From JBBQER01 sp052148155 (GTDB lineage Bacteria; Actinomycetota; Acidimicrobiia; IMCC26256; PALSA-610): a stretch of DNA of 26,742 bases. Where the stretch lies: the NCBI GenBank assembly GCA_052148155.1, contig JBKQIY010000083.1:1-26742 (forward strand), in the 5' to 3' direction. Each line of letters begins with the position of its first letter. Within the stretch, counting starts at the first letter, position 1. The translations under genes and the position numbers were made by a program. Shown here piece after piece: positions 1 to 7,387 of this stretch. Below the pieces are notes generated by a model, which searched no databases, had not been told where the DNA came from, and was given only the letters and a program-made list of their open reading frames with translations.

Positions 1-121
1 GTAACGCTTCTTGTCGTCGAGCGTGATGGTGTCGAGCATCTGCTCCATGCGAGGCATGCCAAGGGTGACGACCGAAAGCACCTGCGTTTCGCCGCGTTGG
101 AACAGTCCGTCACCGTGCGAG
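1..121 (-). pseudogene. Inverted internal fragment of pnp (chimeric contig tip)
   Basis: Read on the minus strand, this stretch encodes a PNPase segment containing HGDGLFQRGETQVLSVVTLG and ending in LDDKKRY. This is the start of the second RNase PH-like core domain of polynucleotide phosphorylase, normally some 100-odd residues before the GTTEFVTALQLDTK motif. Here it lies in the opposite orientation and abuts the forward GTTEFV segment at about position 121. The residues expected between them are absent. It is not a functional gene piece in this arrangement. A fold-back chimera is the likeliest cause; a real inversion is possible but is made less likely by the matching structure at the other end. 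Confidence 0.88.
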
Positions 122-1075
122 GTGGCGGGCACCACCGAATTCGTGACCGCACTGCAGCTCGACACGAAGATCGCCGGCATTCCCGCCGACGTGCTCGCCA
201 AGGCGTTACTCCAAGCCAAAGAAGCGCGGCTGAAGATTCTCGAAGTGATGCACGCCGCCATCGCCGCTCCGCGCGATGACGTGCGGGAGACCGCACCGAA
301 GATCGTGAGCTTCGAGATCCCCGTCGACAAGATCGGCGAGGTCATCGGGCCCAAGGGCAAGGTCATCAACACGATCCAGCAAGAGACCGGCGCGGACATC
401 TCGGTGCAGGACGCCGACGGAGTCGGGGTCGTCTCGATCGGCTCGAAGGACGGCGCCGCCGTCACCGAAGCCCGGCGCCGGATCGAGCTCATCCTCGACC
501 CGCCATCGGCCGAGGTCGGTGCGATCTACGAAGGTCGCGTCGTCAACATCACGAAGTTCGGTGCGTTCGTGAACATCCTTCCGGGGCGTGACGGGCTGAT
601 CCATATCTCTAAGCTCGGCCAGGGTAAGCGCATCGATCGCGTCGAGGACGTGCTCGCGCTCGGAGACGAGCTGAGCGTGCGGGTCGACGACATCGACCAG
701 AACGGCAAGCTCTCCCTGTCGCTCGTCGGCGACGGCGACGGCGACGGTGGGAGTGGAGGTTCGTCTCGCACCAGCTCGAGTGGGAACGGTTCGGGTGACG
801 CGCCCCGCGCCGAGCGCCACGAGCGGCCCGAGCGATCGGAAGCCCGCAGTGAGAGCCCACGGGCGAGTGGCGGAGGGTCGGGTCGCGAAACCGCGTCCTT
901 CGAGGCGTTTTGGGACGGAGAGGCGCGCGAGCAGTTCGGCGATCTCGGTCCCGCGGAAGAGGCCACGGGCGGCGCCGGGCGCGGCACAGACCGCGGCGAC
1001 CGCGGCGCAGACCGCGGTGGCGCGCGTCGGGGCGGCCGAAGCGGCGGTGCTCGCCGCGGCGGCCCGCGTCGCTGA
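122..1075 (+). CDS. pnp: Polyribonucleotide nucleotidyltransferase (PNPase), C-terminal part
   Basis: PNPase degrades RNA 3'-to-5' by phosphorolysis and also guards the genome-wide mRNA decay balance in the cytoplasm. The forward frame begins at VAGTTEFVTALQLDTKIAGI, the end of the second RNase PH core. It continues with the helical segment after the core, a KH domain (IPVDKIGEVIGPKGKVINTI) and an S1 domain (YEGRVVNITKFGAFVNILPG to DQNGKLSLSLVG). After the S1 domain come about 110 disordered residues: a DG/SG-rich stretch, an acidic-basic stretch, and a closing Arg-Gly-rich tail with RGG/RGA repeats. The 5' two thirds of the gene are missing because the contig turns into an inverted fragment at about 121. 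The M16 peptidase follows 25 nt downstream in the usual actinobacterial order. Confidence 0.95.
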   Translation: MAGTTEFVTALQLDTKIAGIPADVLAKALLQAKEARLKILEVMHAAIAAPRDDVRETAPKIVSFEIPVDKIGEVIGPKGKVINTIQQETGADISVQDADGVGVVSIGSKDGAAVTEARRRIELILDPPSAEVGAIYEGRVVNITKFGAFVNILPGRDGLIHISKLGQGKRIDRVEDVLALGDELSVRVDDIDQNGKLSLSLVGDGDGDGGSGGSSRTSSSGNGSGDAPRAERHERPERSEARSESPRASGGGSGRETASFEAFWDGEAREQFGDLGPAEEATGGAGRGTDRGDRGADRGGARRGGRSGGARRGGPRR

Positions 1076-1100
1076 CCCGCACGAACCGCATGAGCAACGC

Positions 1101-2366
1101 GTGACAGAAGACTGCGTACAGCGAACCGAGCTCGGGTCAGGTTTGCGGGTGGTGACGGAATCGCTGCCGACCACCCGCTCGGTCACGATCGGCGCGTGGG
1201 TCGGGAGCGGCGCACGAGACGAAACGCTCGCCGAGTCGGGTGCCAGTCACTTCCTCGAACACTTGTTGTTCAAAGGCACGGCAACCCGCTCGGCACGCGA
1301 CATCGCCGAAGCGGTGGAATCGGTCGGCGGCGAGATGAACGCGTTCACGACGCACGAACAGACCGTGTTCTACGTCCGTGTGCCCGACACCCGCCTCGAA
1401 CTCGCGATCGACATCCTCGCCGACGTGCTCTGGAGTCCCGCGTTCCGTGTCGACGACGTCGACTCGGAACGGCAGGTCATTCTCGAAGAGATCGGCATGC
1501 GCGACGACACGCCCGACGATCTCGTCCACGACCTCTTCACCCGCGCCCATTTCCCCGATCATCCGCTCGGCCGGGAGGTACTGGGCACGGAGGCCACGAT
1601 CGAGGCCATGCCCCGTGACGGCATCGCGCGGTACCACCATGCACATTACGAACCTGCCAACATCGTCCTCGCGGCGGCCGGCAACCTGGCGCACGAACGT
1701 GTCGTCGAACTGATCGACGCTCGCGGTCCTGGGACGATGCCGCCGCGTCCGGCTCGCACACACGCGGAGCCGCCGAGGCCGCAATCGCTCGCCGTCGTTC
1801 ACCGCCCGACCGAGCAGGCCCACCTTGTGCTCGGCATTCGGTCAGTTCCGATTCTCGATCCCGACCGCCACGCTCTCACCGTCGTGAATCAGGCGCTCGG
1901 CGGCGGCATGGCGTCGCGGCTCTTCCAAGAGGTTCGCGAGGAGCGAGGTCTTGCGTACTCGGTGTATTCGTATCGTGCCGCGTTCGACGACGCCGGCTAC
2001 CTCGCGATCTACGCCGGTACCGCACCCGAGCGCGTGCAGGAAACGCTCGAGGTGATCGAGACCGAGCTGGCTCGGCTCGTGCGCGACGGGCTTCCGGCCG
2101 GTGAGCTCGACGCGGCCAAAGGTCACCTCACGGGATCGTTGGCGATGTCGCTCGAGACCTCGGCGAGTCGGATGCGCCGCCTTGGGCGGTCGGAACTCGT
2201 CGAAGGTGAGATCCCCACCCTCGACGAAGTGATCGCGCGGATCGATGCGGTCACCCTCGACGACACGCGCCGCGTGATCGACCGCGTGCTTGTCGACGCC
2301 CTACGCACACTCGCCGTGGTCGGCCCGCACGAAGAGCATGAGTTCGCTGCATACCAAAGCGGGTGA
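1101..2366 (+). CDS. M16 family zinc metallopeptidase (insulinase/pitrilysin type)
   Basis: This is a predicted zinc-dependent peptidase of about 421 residues, the usual size of the bacterial two-domain M16B form. The inverted zinc motif HFLEH is at residues 50-54, with Glu53 as the general base. Glu130, 76 residues after His54, is in the expected place for the third ligand (QVILEEIGMRDD). The C-terminal half carries the family motif GGGMASRLFQEVREERGLAY, whose Arg/Tyr pair completes the active site. No signal peptide is visible, so it is likely cytoplasmic. I chose GTG at 1101 because homology begins at once (ELGSGLRVVTE). An ATG at 1090 is in another frame and stops after four codons. It sits between pnp and dapB as in many actinobacteria; the substrate is unknown. 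Confidence 0.93.
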   Translation: MTEDCVQRTELGSGLRVVTESLPTTRSVTIGAWVGSGARDETLAESGASHFLEHLLFKGTATRSARDIAEAVESVGGEMNAFTTHEQTVFYVRVPDTRLELAIDILADVLWSPAFRVDDVDSERQVILEEIGMRDDTPDDLVHDLFTRAHFPDHPLGREVLGTEATIEAMPRDGIARYHHAHYEPANIVLAAAGNLAHERVVELIDARGPGTMPPRPARTHAEPPRPQSLAVVHRPTEQAHLVLGIRSVPILDPDRHALTVVNQALGGGMASRLFQEVREERGLAYSVYSYRAAFDDAGYLAIYAGTAPERVQETLEVIETELARLVRDGLPAGELDAAKGHLTGSLAMSLETSASRMRRLGRSELVEGEIPTLDEVIARIDAVTLDDTRRVIDRVLVDALRTLAVVGPHEEHEFAAYQSG

Positions 2367-2379
2367 TGGGCGACGCCGA

Positions 2380-2385
2380 TAGCCT
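2380..2385 (+). promoter_or_regulatory. Candidate leaderless -10 box for dapB
   Basis: TAGCCT (TANNNT pattern) ends 8 nt before the dapB ATG at 2394, and no Shine-Dalgarno sequence is present. The same spacing recurs before other genes here, so transcription probably starts at or next to the start codon. No clear -35 element is seen. Confidence 0.45.
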
Positions 2386-2393
2386 GGGCGCGG

Positions 2394-3182
2394 ATGATTC
2401 GCGTCGGCGTCTTCGGAGCGGGTGGGCGCATGGGTTCCACCGTGTGCCGTGCGGTGCTGGACGCGCCGGGACTTGAGCTCGTTGCGGCCGTCGACCCGTT
2501 GCATGCGGGAATTGACCTCACCCAGCTCGGTGTGCACGGGACGCAGATACAAGTTTCGTCGAGCGCCGCCGCGTTGGTCGACGCGGGCGCGCAGGTCGCG
2601 GTCGATTTCACGGTGCTCGATGCCGCGCGGCAGAACCTTGCCTTTTGCGCCGAACATGGCGTGCATGCCGTCGTCGGCACGACCGGCTTCAGCGACGCCG
2701 AACTTGGAGAGTTCGCGGCACGTTTCGAACGGTCGACAGCCAACGCAGTGATCGCGCCGAACTTCGCGATCGGCGCGATCTTGATGATGCGTTTCGCGGA
2801 GCTCGCGGCGCCCTACTTCGAGAGCTGCGAGATCATCGAACTGCATCATGACCAGAAGGTGGACGCACCGTCCGGTACGGCGGTGCTCACCGCGCAACGG
2901 ATCGCGGCCGCGTCGAAGGACTGGGGTGATGATCCGACGCGCACGGTGGTGGCCGAAGGTGCACGCGGAGGCCTGGTCAGCGGCATCCGGGTGCACGCCG
3001 TGCGCCTGCGCGGGATGGTCGCGCATCAAGAGGTGCTGTTCGGTACCACCGGCCAGAGCGTGTCGATCCGCCACGACACCTACGACCGCTCGTGCTTCAT
3101 GCCGGGCGTGCTCCTCGCGGTGCAGAAGGTGTCTGACTCGCCCGGCCTCACGGTTGGCTTGGACGCGCTGCTCGGTCTGTGA
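2394..3182 (+). CDS. dapB: 4-hydroxy-tetrahydrodipicolinate reductase
   Basis: DapB reduces hydroxy-tetrahydrodipicolinate with NAD(P)H in the diaminopimelate/lysine pathway, feeding peptidoglycan and lysine synthesis in the cytoplasm. The 262-residue product has the N-terminal Rossmann motif GAGGRMG (residues 8-14). The GTTGFS and APNFAIG segments follow, and then the family signature ELHHDQKVDAPSGTA at about 149-163. That signature holds the catalytic His pair (151-152) and Lys155. The length is typical and the ATG at 2394 gives the canonical start. It begins 27 nt after the M16 gene. In many actinobacteria dapA and thyX lie nearby; here the bio operon follows instead, convergent with dapB across a 158-nt gap (3183-3340) in which I see no strong hairpin. 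Confidence 0.97.
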   Translation: MIRVGVFGAGGRMGSTVCRAVLDAPGLELVAAVDPLHAGIDLTQLGVHGTQIQVSSSAAALVDAGAQVAVDFTVLDAARQNLAFCAEHGVHAVVGTTGFSDAELGEFAARFERSTANAVIAPNFAIGAILMMRFAELAAPYFESCEIIELHHDQKVDAPSGTAVLTAQRIAAASKDWGDDPTRTVVAEGARGGLVSGIRVHAVRLRGMVAHQEVLFGTTGQSVSIRHDTYDRSCFMPGVLLAVQKVSDSPGLTVGLDALLGL

Positions 3183-3340
3183 CACGTCGGCGTCGCGGGC
3201 TGGAAGCCTCAGCCAACGACGGTCCGCCGGTGCGGCAGTCCAGCTCATCACGGCGACGCCAAGGCCGGGCCTGCCGATCGGGACCGACCCTCACCCCCGA
3301 CGACGCCAGATCCGCGTCGCGCCCACCGACCCGGACCTGA

Positions 3341-3982
3341 TCAGCCGCTCGGCGCGAGCGGCGCGACCAGATCTGCCAGGGCGTCGGGGTTGGTGACGAT
3401 CTCGAGGCCTTCTCGAGTGACGAGCCAGTCATGATTGCGGACGTGCAGCTCGTCGTCGCTGTCGTAGCGATTGAGGTACACGATGACGCGATGCGAGCGC
3501 AGCACGTCGACGCTGAGCCGCACGACGTTGATCGTGCCCAACGCCGCGTCGGCGACGAGCACGACGAGCGCGGGGCGTAGCGCGGCAACCAGAGCGACGG
3601 TGTCTCCATCGGAGGCGAGGGGGGAACGCACACCGCCGACACTTTCGACGAGGACGATGGCGTGGCGCGGTGAACTCTGGGTGATCTCCGTCGCGAGGTC
3701 AGCGAACGTGAATCGCTCGCTGCCCAGCGCTTCGGCAGCCATCGGCGGCGCCATGGCGCGGGGAAGCCATCGGTGCGCCGGACATACGACGTGCGGATCT
3801 TCGCCCGTCGCGTCGGCGAGTATCTCTGCATCGGTCGGCGCGTCGTGTTCGGGAGCGAACGACTGGACGGGTTTGCGTGCGGCGACCGCGAGACCGCGTT
3901 GGCGCAACGCGGTCGCCACCGCGGCGGTGACCCACGTCTTGCCAATGTCGGTGCCGGTCCCGGTGACCACGATGAGGGTCAT
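3341..3982 (-). CDS. bioD: ATP-dependent dethiobiotin synthetase
   Basis: BioD closes the ureido ring of dethiobiotin from 7,8-diaminopelargonate, CO2 and ATP, the penultimate step of biotin synthesis. The product is 213 residues, normal for the family. It opens with the modified P-loop GTGTDIGKT (residues 8-16), followed by the substrate/ATP lysine in ARKPVQSF (Lys37). The conserved ESVGGVRSPL loop matches the family EGxGG region. The start ATG lies 10 nt after the bioF stop, so it is the last gene of a bioA-bioF-bioD operon. No Shine-Dalgarno sequence precedes it, and translation probably depends on ribosomes arriving from bioF. It is convergent with dapB. Confidence 0.95.
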   Translation of the reverse strand: MTLIVVTGTGTDIGKTWVTAAVATALRQRGLAVAARKPVQSFAPEHDAPTDAEILADATGEDPHVVCPAHRWLPRAMAPPMAAEALGSERFTFADLATEITQSSPRHAIVLVESVGGVRSPLASDGDTVALVAALRPALVVLVADAALGTINVVRLSVDVLRSHRVIVYLNRYDSDDELHVRNHDWLVTREGLEIVTNPDALADLVAPLAPSG

Positions 3983-3992
3983 GGCGGATCCG

Positions 3993-5123
3993 TCACGCCC
4001 GGGTGAGCGCGTCGCCGAACACTTCGACGAGCGCGTCGACGAGGCGATCGATGTGCGCGTCGGTGTGCGCGGCGCTCAACGTGACTCGCAGCCGCGAGGT
4101 GCCCGGCGCGACCGTGGGCGGCCTGATCGCGGGGACGACGAGGCCATGTTCGAACAGCACCGCCGCCGCGTCGATCGCCCGTTGTTCAGTGCCGCACACG
4201 AAAGGCAGGATCGGTGAGGGATGACCCGGCCGAAGCCGATCGACGTTCGCTCGCAAGCGGACCACGAGCGCGCTGCCCTCAGAAGACCGGCACACTCGCA
4301 GGGCGGCGAGCGCGGCGGCGGCGTCGGCCGGGGTCGGCGCGGTCGTGAAGATATACGGCCGGCTCGAGTTCTCGATCAGCTCAATGTAGCCGCGCGGCCC
4401 TGCGACGAAACCGCCGAGCGCAGCGAGGGTTTTTGAACACGTCCCGACGCGCAACACGTCGGAGTCGGACTCGAGCGTCAGGTCCGGCCCGAGTACCGCG
4501 TGCGCTTCGTCGAGCACGAGCAACGCGCGTTCCTCCGAACAGATCGTGCGCAGCGCGTCGACGTCGGCGGCATCGCCGTCCATCGAGAACACGGTGTCGC
4601 TCACCACCAGCGCGCGGCGGTCGCCGCGGCCGCGCAGCAGCTCGCACAGATGGTCGATGTCGCGGTGGCGGTACACGGACACGTCGGCGCGAGCGAGCCG
4701 GCAGCCGTCGATGATCGACGCGTGGTTGAGCTCATCCGAACAGATCAACACCCCGGCGGTTCCGAATGTCGTCAGTACTCCCAGGTTCGCAGCGAAGCCC
4801 GTCGGGAACAACGCGCTGCGTTCGGTCCCCTTCCAGTGCGCGATCTCGTGTTCGAGCTCGGTATGGACCGGACGCGACCCGACGATGAGCCGCGCCGATC
4901 CGGCGCCGGTGCCCCAACGGTCGAGCGCCGCGTGGCCGGCCGCGATCACGGCGGGATGCGAAGTCAGGCCGAGGTAGTCGTTCGACGCGAACGAGACGAC
5001 CGTCCGACCGTCACCGGCGTGGGTTCCTTCGGCACCGAACGCATCGAGATCGCATGGTGCACGCCACCGACCCGACGCGCGAATCTCGCCCGATGTTCGT
5101 TCGGTCCACGCGTCCCAGGTCAT
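3993..5123 (-). CDS. bioF: 8-amino-7-oxononanoate synthase
   Basis: BioF is a PLP enzyme that condenses pimeloyl-ACP (or -CoA) with L-alanine to give 8-amino-7-oxononanoate, the first step of biotin ring assembly. Visible family features are SFASNDYLGL near residue 45, the cofactor-stacking His134 in ELNHASIIDG, and Asp205/His208 in LDEAHAVLG. The PLP lysine is Lys231 in GTCSKTLAALGGF. The ATG at 5123 overlaps the bioA stop as ATGA (5120-5123), a classic coupling arrangement. It gives a 376-residue protein beginning MTWDAW. A longer in-frame start at 5147 would overlap bioA further and adds only eight unconserved residues. Confidence 0.96.
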   Translation of the reverse strand: MTWDAWTERTSGEIRASGRWRAPCDLDAFGAEGTHAGDGRTVVSFASNDYLGLTSHPAVIAAGHAALDRWGTGAGSARLIVGSRPVHTELEHEIAHWKGTERSALFPTGFAANLGVLTTFGTAGVLICSDELNHASIIDGCRLARADVSVYRHRDIDHLCELLRGRGDRRALVVSDTVFSMDGDAADVDALRTICSEERALLVLDEAHAVLGPDLTLESDSDVLRVGTCSKTLAALGGFVAGPRGYIELIENSSRPYIFTTAPTPADAAAALAALRVCRSSEGSALVVRLRANVDRLRPGHPSPILPFVCGTEQRAIDAAAVLFEHGLVVPAIRPPTVAPGTSRLRVTLSAAHTDAHIDRLVDALVEVFGDALTRA

Positions 5124-6436
5124 GTCGTGCCTTGCGACGGGTCGCACACCTCGTCGATCGAGTCAGACAACACGGCGACGATCCGATGCACCTCGGGAGA
5201 GGTGACCGTGAGCGGCGGCATCAACACGACGGTGTCGCCGATCGGGCGTAGGAGTACGCCGCGTTGCACGGCCGCGGCCGAGACGCGACGGCCCCAGCGC
5301 AGCCCGTCGGCTGGGGGCGCGAGCTCCACGCCGCCCATCAGGCCTTCCAGGCGCACCTCACGCACCGCGGGCTTCGAAAGCACCCGATCGTGCAGGAGGC
5401 CGCGCAGCTCTTCGGAACGCGCTCGAACGTTATCGAGCACGTTCCACGCATCGAACAGCTCAAGGTGGCGTAACGCGACCGCGGCCGCGAGCGCGTTCCC
5501 GCCGTACGAGTGGCCGTGATACAGGGTGCGGTCGCCGAGGTCTTGGCCGAGGAACGTGCGGAAGACGCGGTCGCTGGCGACCGTCGCCGACATGGCGAGG
5601 TATCCGGCGGTCATCGCCTTGCCAAGACAGAGCAGGTCGGGCCGCAGACCGGCCTGCTCTGAGGCAAACAGCGTGCCGGTCCGGCCGAACCCGGTCGCGA
5701 CCTCGTCGCAGATCAGGAGTACGTCGTGTGCGACGCACGCCGCGCCGAGGCGTGCAAGCCCGTCCCGATCGGCGAGCTGCATCCCGGCGGCTCCTTGTAC
5801 GAGGGGCTCGACGATCACGGCGACGATCTCGTTGCTGCGACGCGCCACGATGTCGCACGCGACGTCGAAGCATGCCGGATCGTCGAACGCTGGCATCCGC
5901 ACAACCGGGAATCGCAACGGTGCGAACACGTCCGCGCCGAAACTGTCGTCGCCGACCGACAGCGCTCCGAGCGTGTCGCCGTGGTACGCGCCGCCGAAGG
6001 CCACAAAGTCGTGGCGTGGGGTGCCGAGGTTCGCCCAGTACTGGAATGCGATCTTCAGTGCTTGTTCGACTGCCGACGCGCCGTCGGATGCGTACAGGAC
6101 GTGCGGCTCGTCCACCGGAACGACACGCGCCAGCGCTTCGGAGAGCTCAACGACGACGCGGTTGCCGTTCCCGAGCATGGTTGAATGGGCGCCGAGGTCG
6201 AGTTGGCGTCGGATCGCATCGTCGAGCTCGGGCACGCAGTGTCCGAGCGTGTTGACCCAAAGCGAGGAGATCGCGTCGAGGTACCGTCGGCCGTCGACGT
6301 CGATGAGCTCGTGGCCCTCCGACCGTTCGACGATGATGGGATCGTTGTCGGCGAACGTCGACATTTGCGTGAATCCATGCCACACCACGGCGGCGTCGCG
6401 CCTGATCCAATCTGCGGCGAATCCGTCGTCGGCCAT
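5120..6436 (-). CDS. bioA: Adenosylmethionine-8-amino-7-oxononanoate transaminase
   Basis: BioA transfers the amino group of S-adenosylmethionine to 8-amino-7-oxononanoate, making 7,8-diaminopelargonate. The 438-residue class III aminotransferase shows SDGASAVEQALKIAFQY (about 117-133), GGAYHGDTLGALS, and Asp244 in ICDEVATGFGRTG. The PLP lysine is Lys273 in LCLGKAMTAGY, and the substrate segment HGHSYGGNALAAAVALRHLE follows. I chose the ATG at 6436 because the alignable part starts soon after it (HGFTQMSTFADNDPIIVERSEG). Further upstream the frame runs into the divergent TetR gene. It is the first gene of the bioAFD operon. Only 24 nt separate it from the TetR start, and a palindrome there suggests shared control. 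Confidence 0.95.
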   Translation of the reverse strand: MADDGFAADWIRRDAAVVWHGFTQMSTFADNDPIIVERSEGHELIDVDGRRYLDAISSLWVNTLGHCVPELDDAIRRQLDLGAHSTMLGNGNRVVVELSEALARVVPVDEPHVLYASDGASAVEQALKIAFQYWANLGTPRHDFVAFGGAYHGDTLGALSVGDDSFGADVFAPLRFPVVRMPAFDDPACFDVACDIVARRSNEIVAVIVEPLVQGAAGMQLADRDGLARLGAACVAHDVLLICDEVATGFGRTGTLFASEQAGLRPDLLCLGKAMTAGYLAMSATVASDRVFRTFLGQDLGDRTLYHGHSYGGNALAAAVALRHLELFDAWNVLDNVRARSEELRGLLHDRVLSKPAVREVRLEGLMGGVELAPPADGLRWGRRVSAAAVQRGVLLRPIGDTVVLMPPLTVTSPEVHRIVAVLSDSIDEVCDPSQGTT

Positions 6437-6447
6437 ACCTGGCGCTG

Positions 6448-6462
6448 ATTCTGACCCAGAAT
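6448..6462. promoter_or_regulatory. 15-bp palindrome between bioA and TetR gene, candidate operator
   Basis: ATTCTG-ACC-CAGAAT is a perfect 6-3-6 inverted repeat. It fills most of the 24-nt gap between the divergent bioA and TetR starts and overlaps the first two bases of the TetR start codon. The size and symmetry suit a TetR-type dimer. Binding here would block both bioA initiation and the regulator's own expression. This is inference from position and symmetry only. Confidence 0.5.
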
Positions 6463-7081
6463 GGTTCGGATGCCCCAAGCGCCCACCCCCAGTCCGCCGC
6501 CGCCCGATCCGCTGACGTTGCGAGATCGGCTCCTCGCCGCCACCTACCGATGCGTGGCCCGCTTCGGATTGGGCAAGACCACGCTGGAAGACGTCGTGAA
6601 GGAGTCCGGGCTGTCTCGGGCGACGATTTACCGTCAGTTCCCAGGCGGGCGGGACGAGTTGTTGCTCGACACGGTCGGATGGGAGCTGGCCAACTACTTC
6701 ACTGCGCTGGCCGACCACGTCCGTGACGCCCCCGACCTTATTCAGCTCCTCGAGCAGGGCCTGGTCTACGCGCAAGGCTCGGTGGCCGAACATGTGGTGC
6801 TCCGCAAGATCCTCGACACCGAACCCGAACGACTGCTGCCCCTCCTGACGGTCGAGTCGGCCAAAACGCTGCCCTTCATCGCCGACTTCTTGCATCCGTA
6901 CCTCGTGCGCGAAGCCTCAGCCGGTCGACTGCGTGAAGGCGTCGACCTCGACCGGTCGGCGGAGTACCTCGCGCGTTGCATCCTCTCGCTGATCAACGCG
7001 CCCGGCCGGTGGGACTTCGCCGATCCGGTGCAGGTGCGCGAGGTCGTCCGCGCTGAGCTGCTCGGAGGGATTGTCGCATGA
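6461..7081 (+). CDS. TetR/AcrR family transcriptional regulator (divergent from bioA)
   Basis: This is a 206-residue one-component repressor candidate. The N-terminal TetR DNA-binding helices are clear: LRDRLLAATYRCVARFGLGK, then the helix-turn-helix TTLEDVVKESGLSRATIYRQF and the tail FPGGRDELL. The C-terminal two thirds are helical and variable, as expected for a ligand and dimer domain. ATG 6461 is chosen; ATG 6470 is an alternative three codons in. Neither has a good Shine-Dalgarno sequence, so the message may be nearly leaderless. Its stop overlaps the next gene's start (ATGA, 7078-7081). Divergence from bioA makes it a candidate biotin regulator, comparable in role to BioQ of corynebacteria. 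It could equally serve the downstream membrane protein or diiron unit. Confidence 0.9.
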   Translation: MVRMPQAPTPSPPPPDPLTLRDRLLAATYRCVARFGLGKTTLEDVVKESGLSRATIYRQFPGGRDELLLDTVGWELANYFTALADHVRDAPDLIQLLEQGLVYAQGSVAEHVVLRKILDTEPERLLPLLTVESAKTLPFIADFLHPYLVREASAGRLREGVDLDRSAEYLARCILSLINAPGRWDFADPVQVREVVRAELLGGIVA

Positions 7082-7311
7082 ATACGCCGGACGGATCTGG
7101 CACCGATCGCGAGCCCGAGCCGCCGGACGGCAGCGCCGGACCGGAGCCGCTGCTGTGGCGGGTGTTGCGGTCGACGATCGCTCCGCCCGTCCTCGGCGAC
7201 GGCGGCGACGACGCCCCCCTGTCAGCCCGGGGCCGGGTCCTGTTCTGGGGCACGGTATCGGTGCTGGTCCTGGCGATCGCGGTGCTCTTCGTGGTCACCG
7301 TCGCCCGGTGA
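7078..7311 (+). CDS. Small single-helix membrane protein
   Basis: This 77-residue protein has a Pro/Gly/Asp/Glu-rich N-terminus. A middle section (LLWRVLRSTIAPPVLGDGG) is followed by one C-terminal transmembrane helix (about residues 53-76, VLFWGTVSVLVLAIAVLFVV), so most of the chain probably faces the cytoplasm in a tail-anchored layout. The ATG overlaps the TetR stop as ATGA, and a good Shine-Dalgarno-like CGGAGGG lies just upstream within the TetR gene. Co-translation with the regulator is therefore likely. I do not recognise the family. The coding frame is supported by the overlap, the ribosome site and the clean hydrophobic segment. Confidence 0.75.
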   Translation: MNTPDGSGTDREPEPPDGSAGPEPLLWRVLRSTIAPPVLGDGGDDAPLSARGRVLFWGTVSVLVLAIAVLFVVTVAR

Positions 7312-7351
7312 TGCGCTCGCGAAAGGAAGCACAACTGTGACGCCTGACACG

Positions 7352-7387
7352 TTGACACGATGAGACGATCAGCGCTGTATTGTCTCA
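7352..7387 (+). promoter_or_regulatory. Promoter and 27-bp palindromic operator of second TetR gene
   Basis: A consensus TTGACA at 7352-7357 is followed by -10 candidates TGTATT (7376-7381, 18-nt spacer) or TATTGT (7378-7383). Overlying them is a long inverted repeat at 7361-7387: arms TGAGACGAT and ATTGTCTCA around a 9-nt centre, 8 of 9 positions pairing. It ends directly at the GTG start (7388). The layout indicates a leaderless, self-repressed TetR gene. Confidence 0.72.

Noticed and set aside
11..121. Apparent N-terminal extension of the pnp frame beginning MSSSVMVSSICSMRG
   Set aside because: These residues are the antisense of an inverted PNPase segment and do not belong to any protein.
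206..1186. Long minus-strand open frame of 326 codons opposite pnp
   Set aside because: It is the antisense shadow of pnp and the M16 start; the composition is Arg/Thr/Ala-rich with no domain, while the plus strand encodes clear KH and S1 domains.
3183..3340. Possible terminator between convergent dapB and bioD
   Set aside because: Only weak GC-rich self-complementarity and no T-run; nothing I can support.
6437..6895. 153-codon N-terminal extension of bioA
   Set aside because: It is antisense to the TetR helix-turn-helix; BioA homology begins at 6436.
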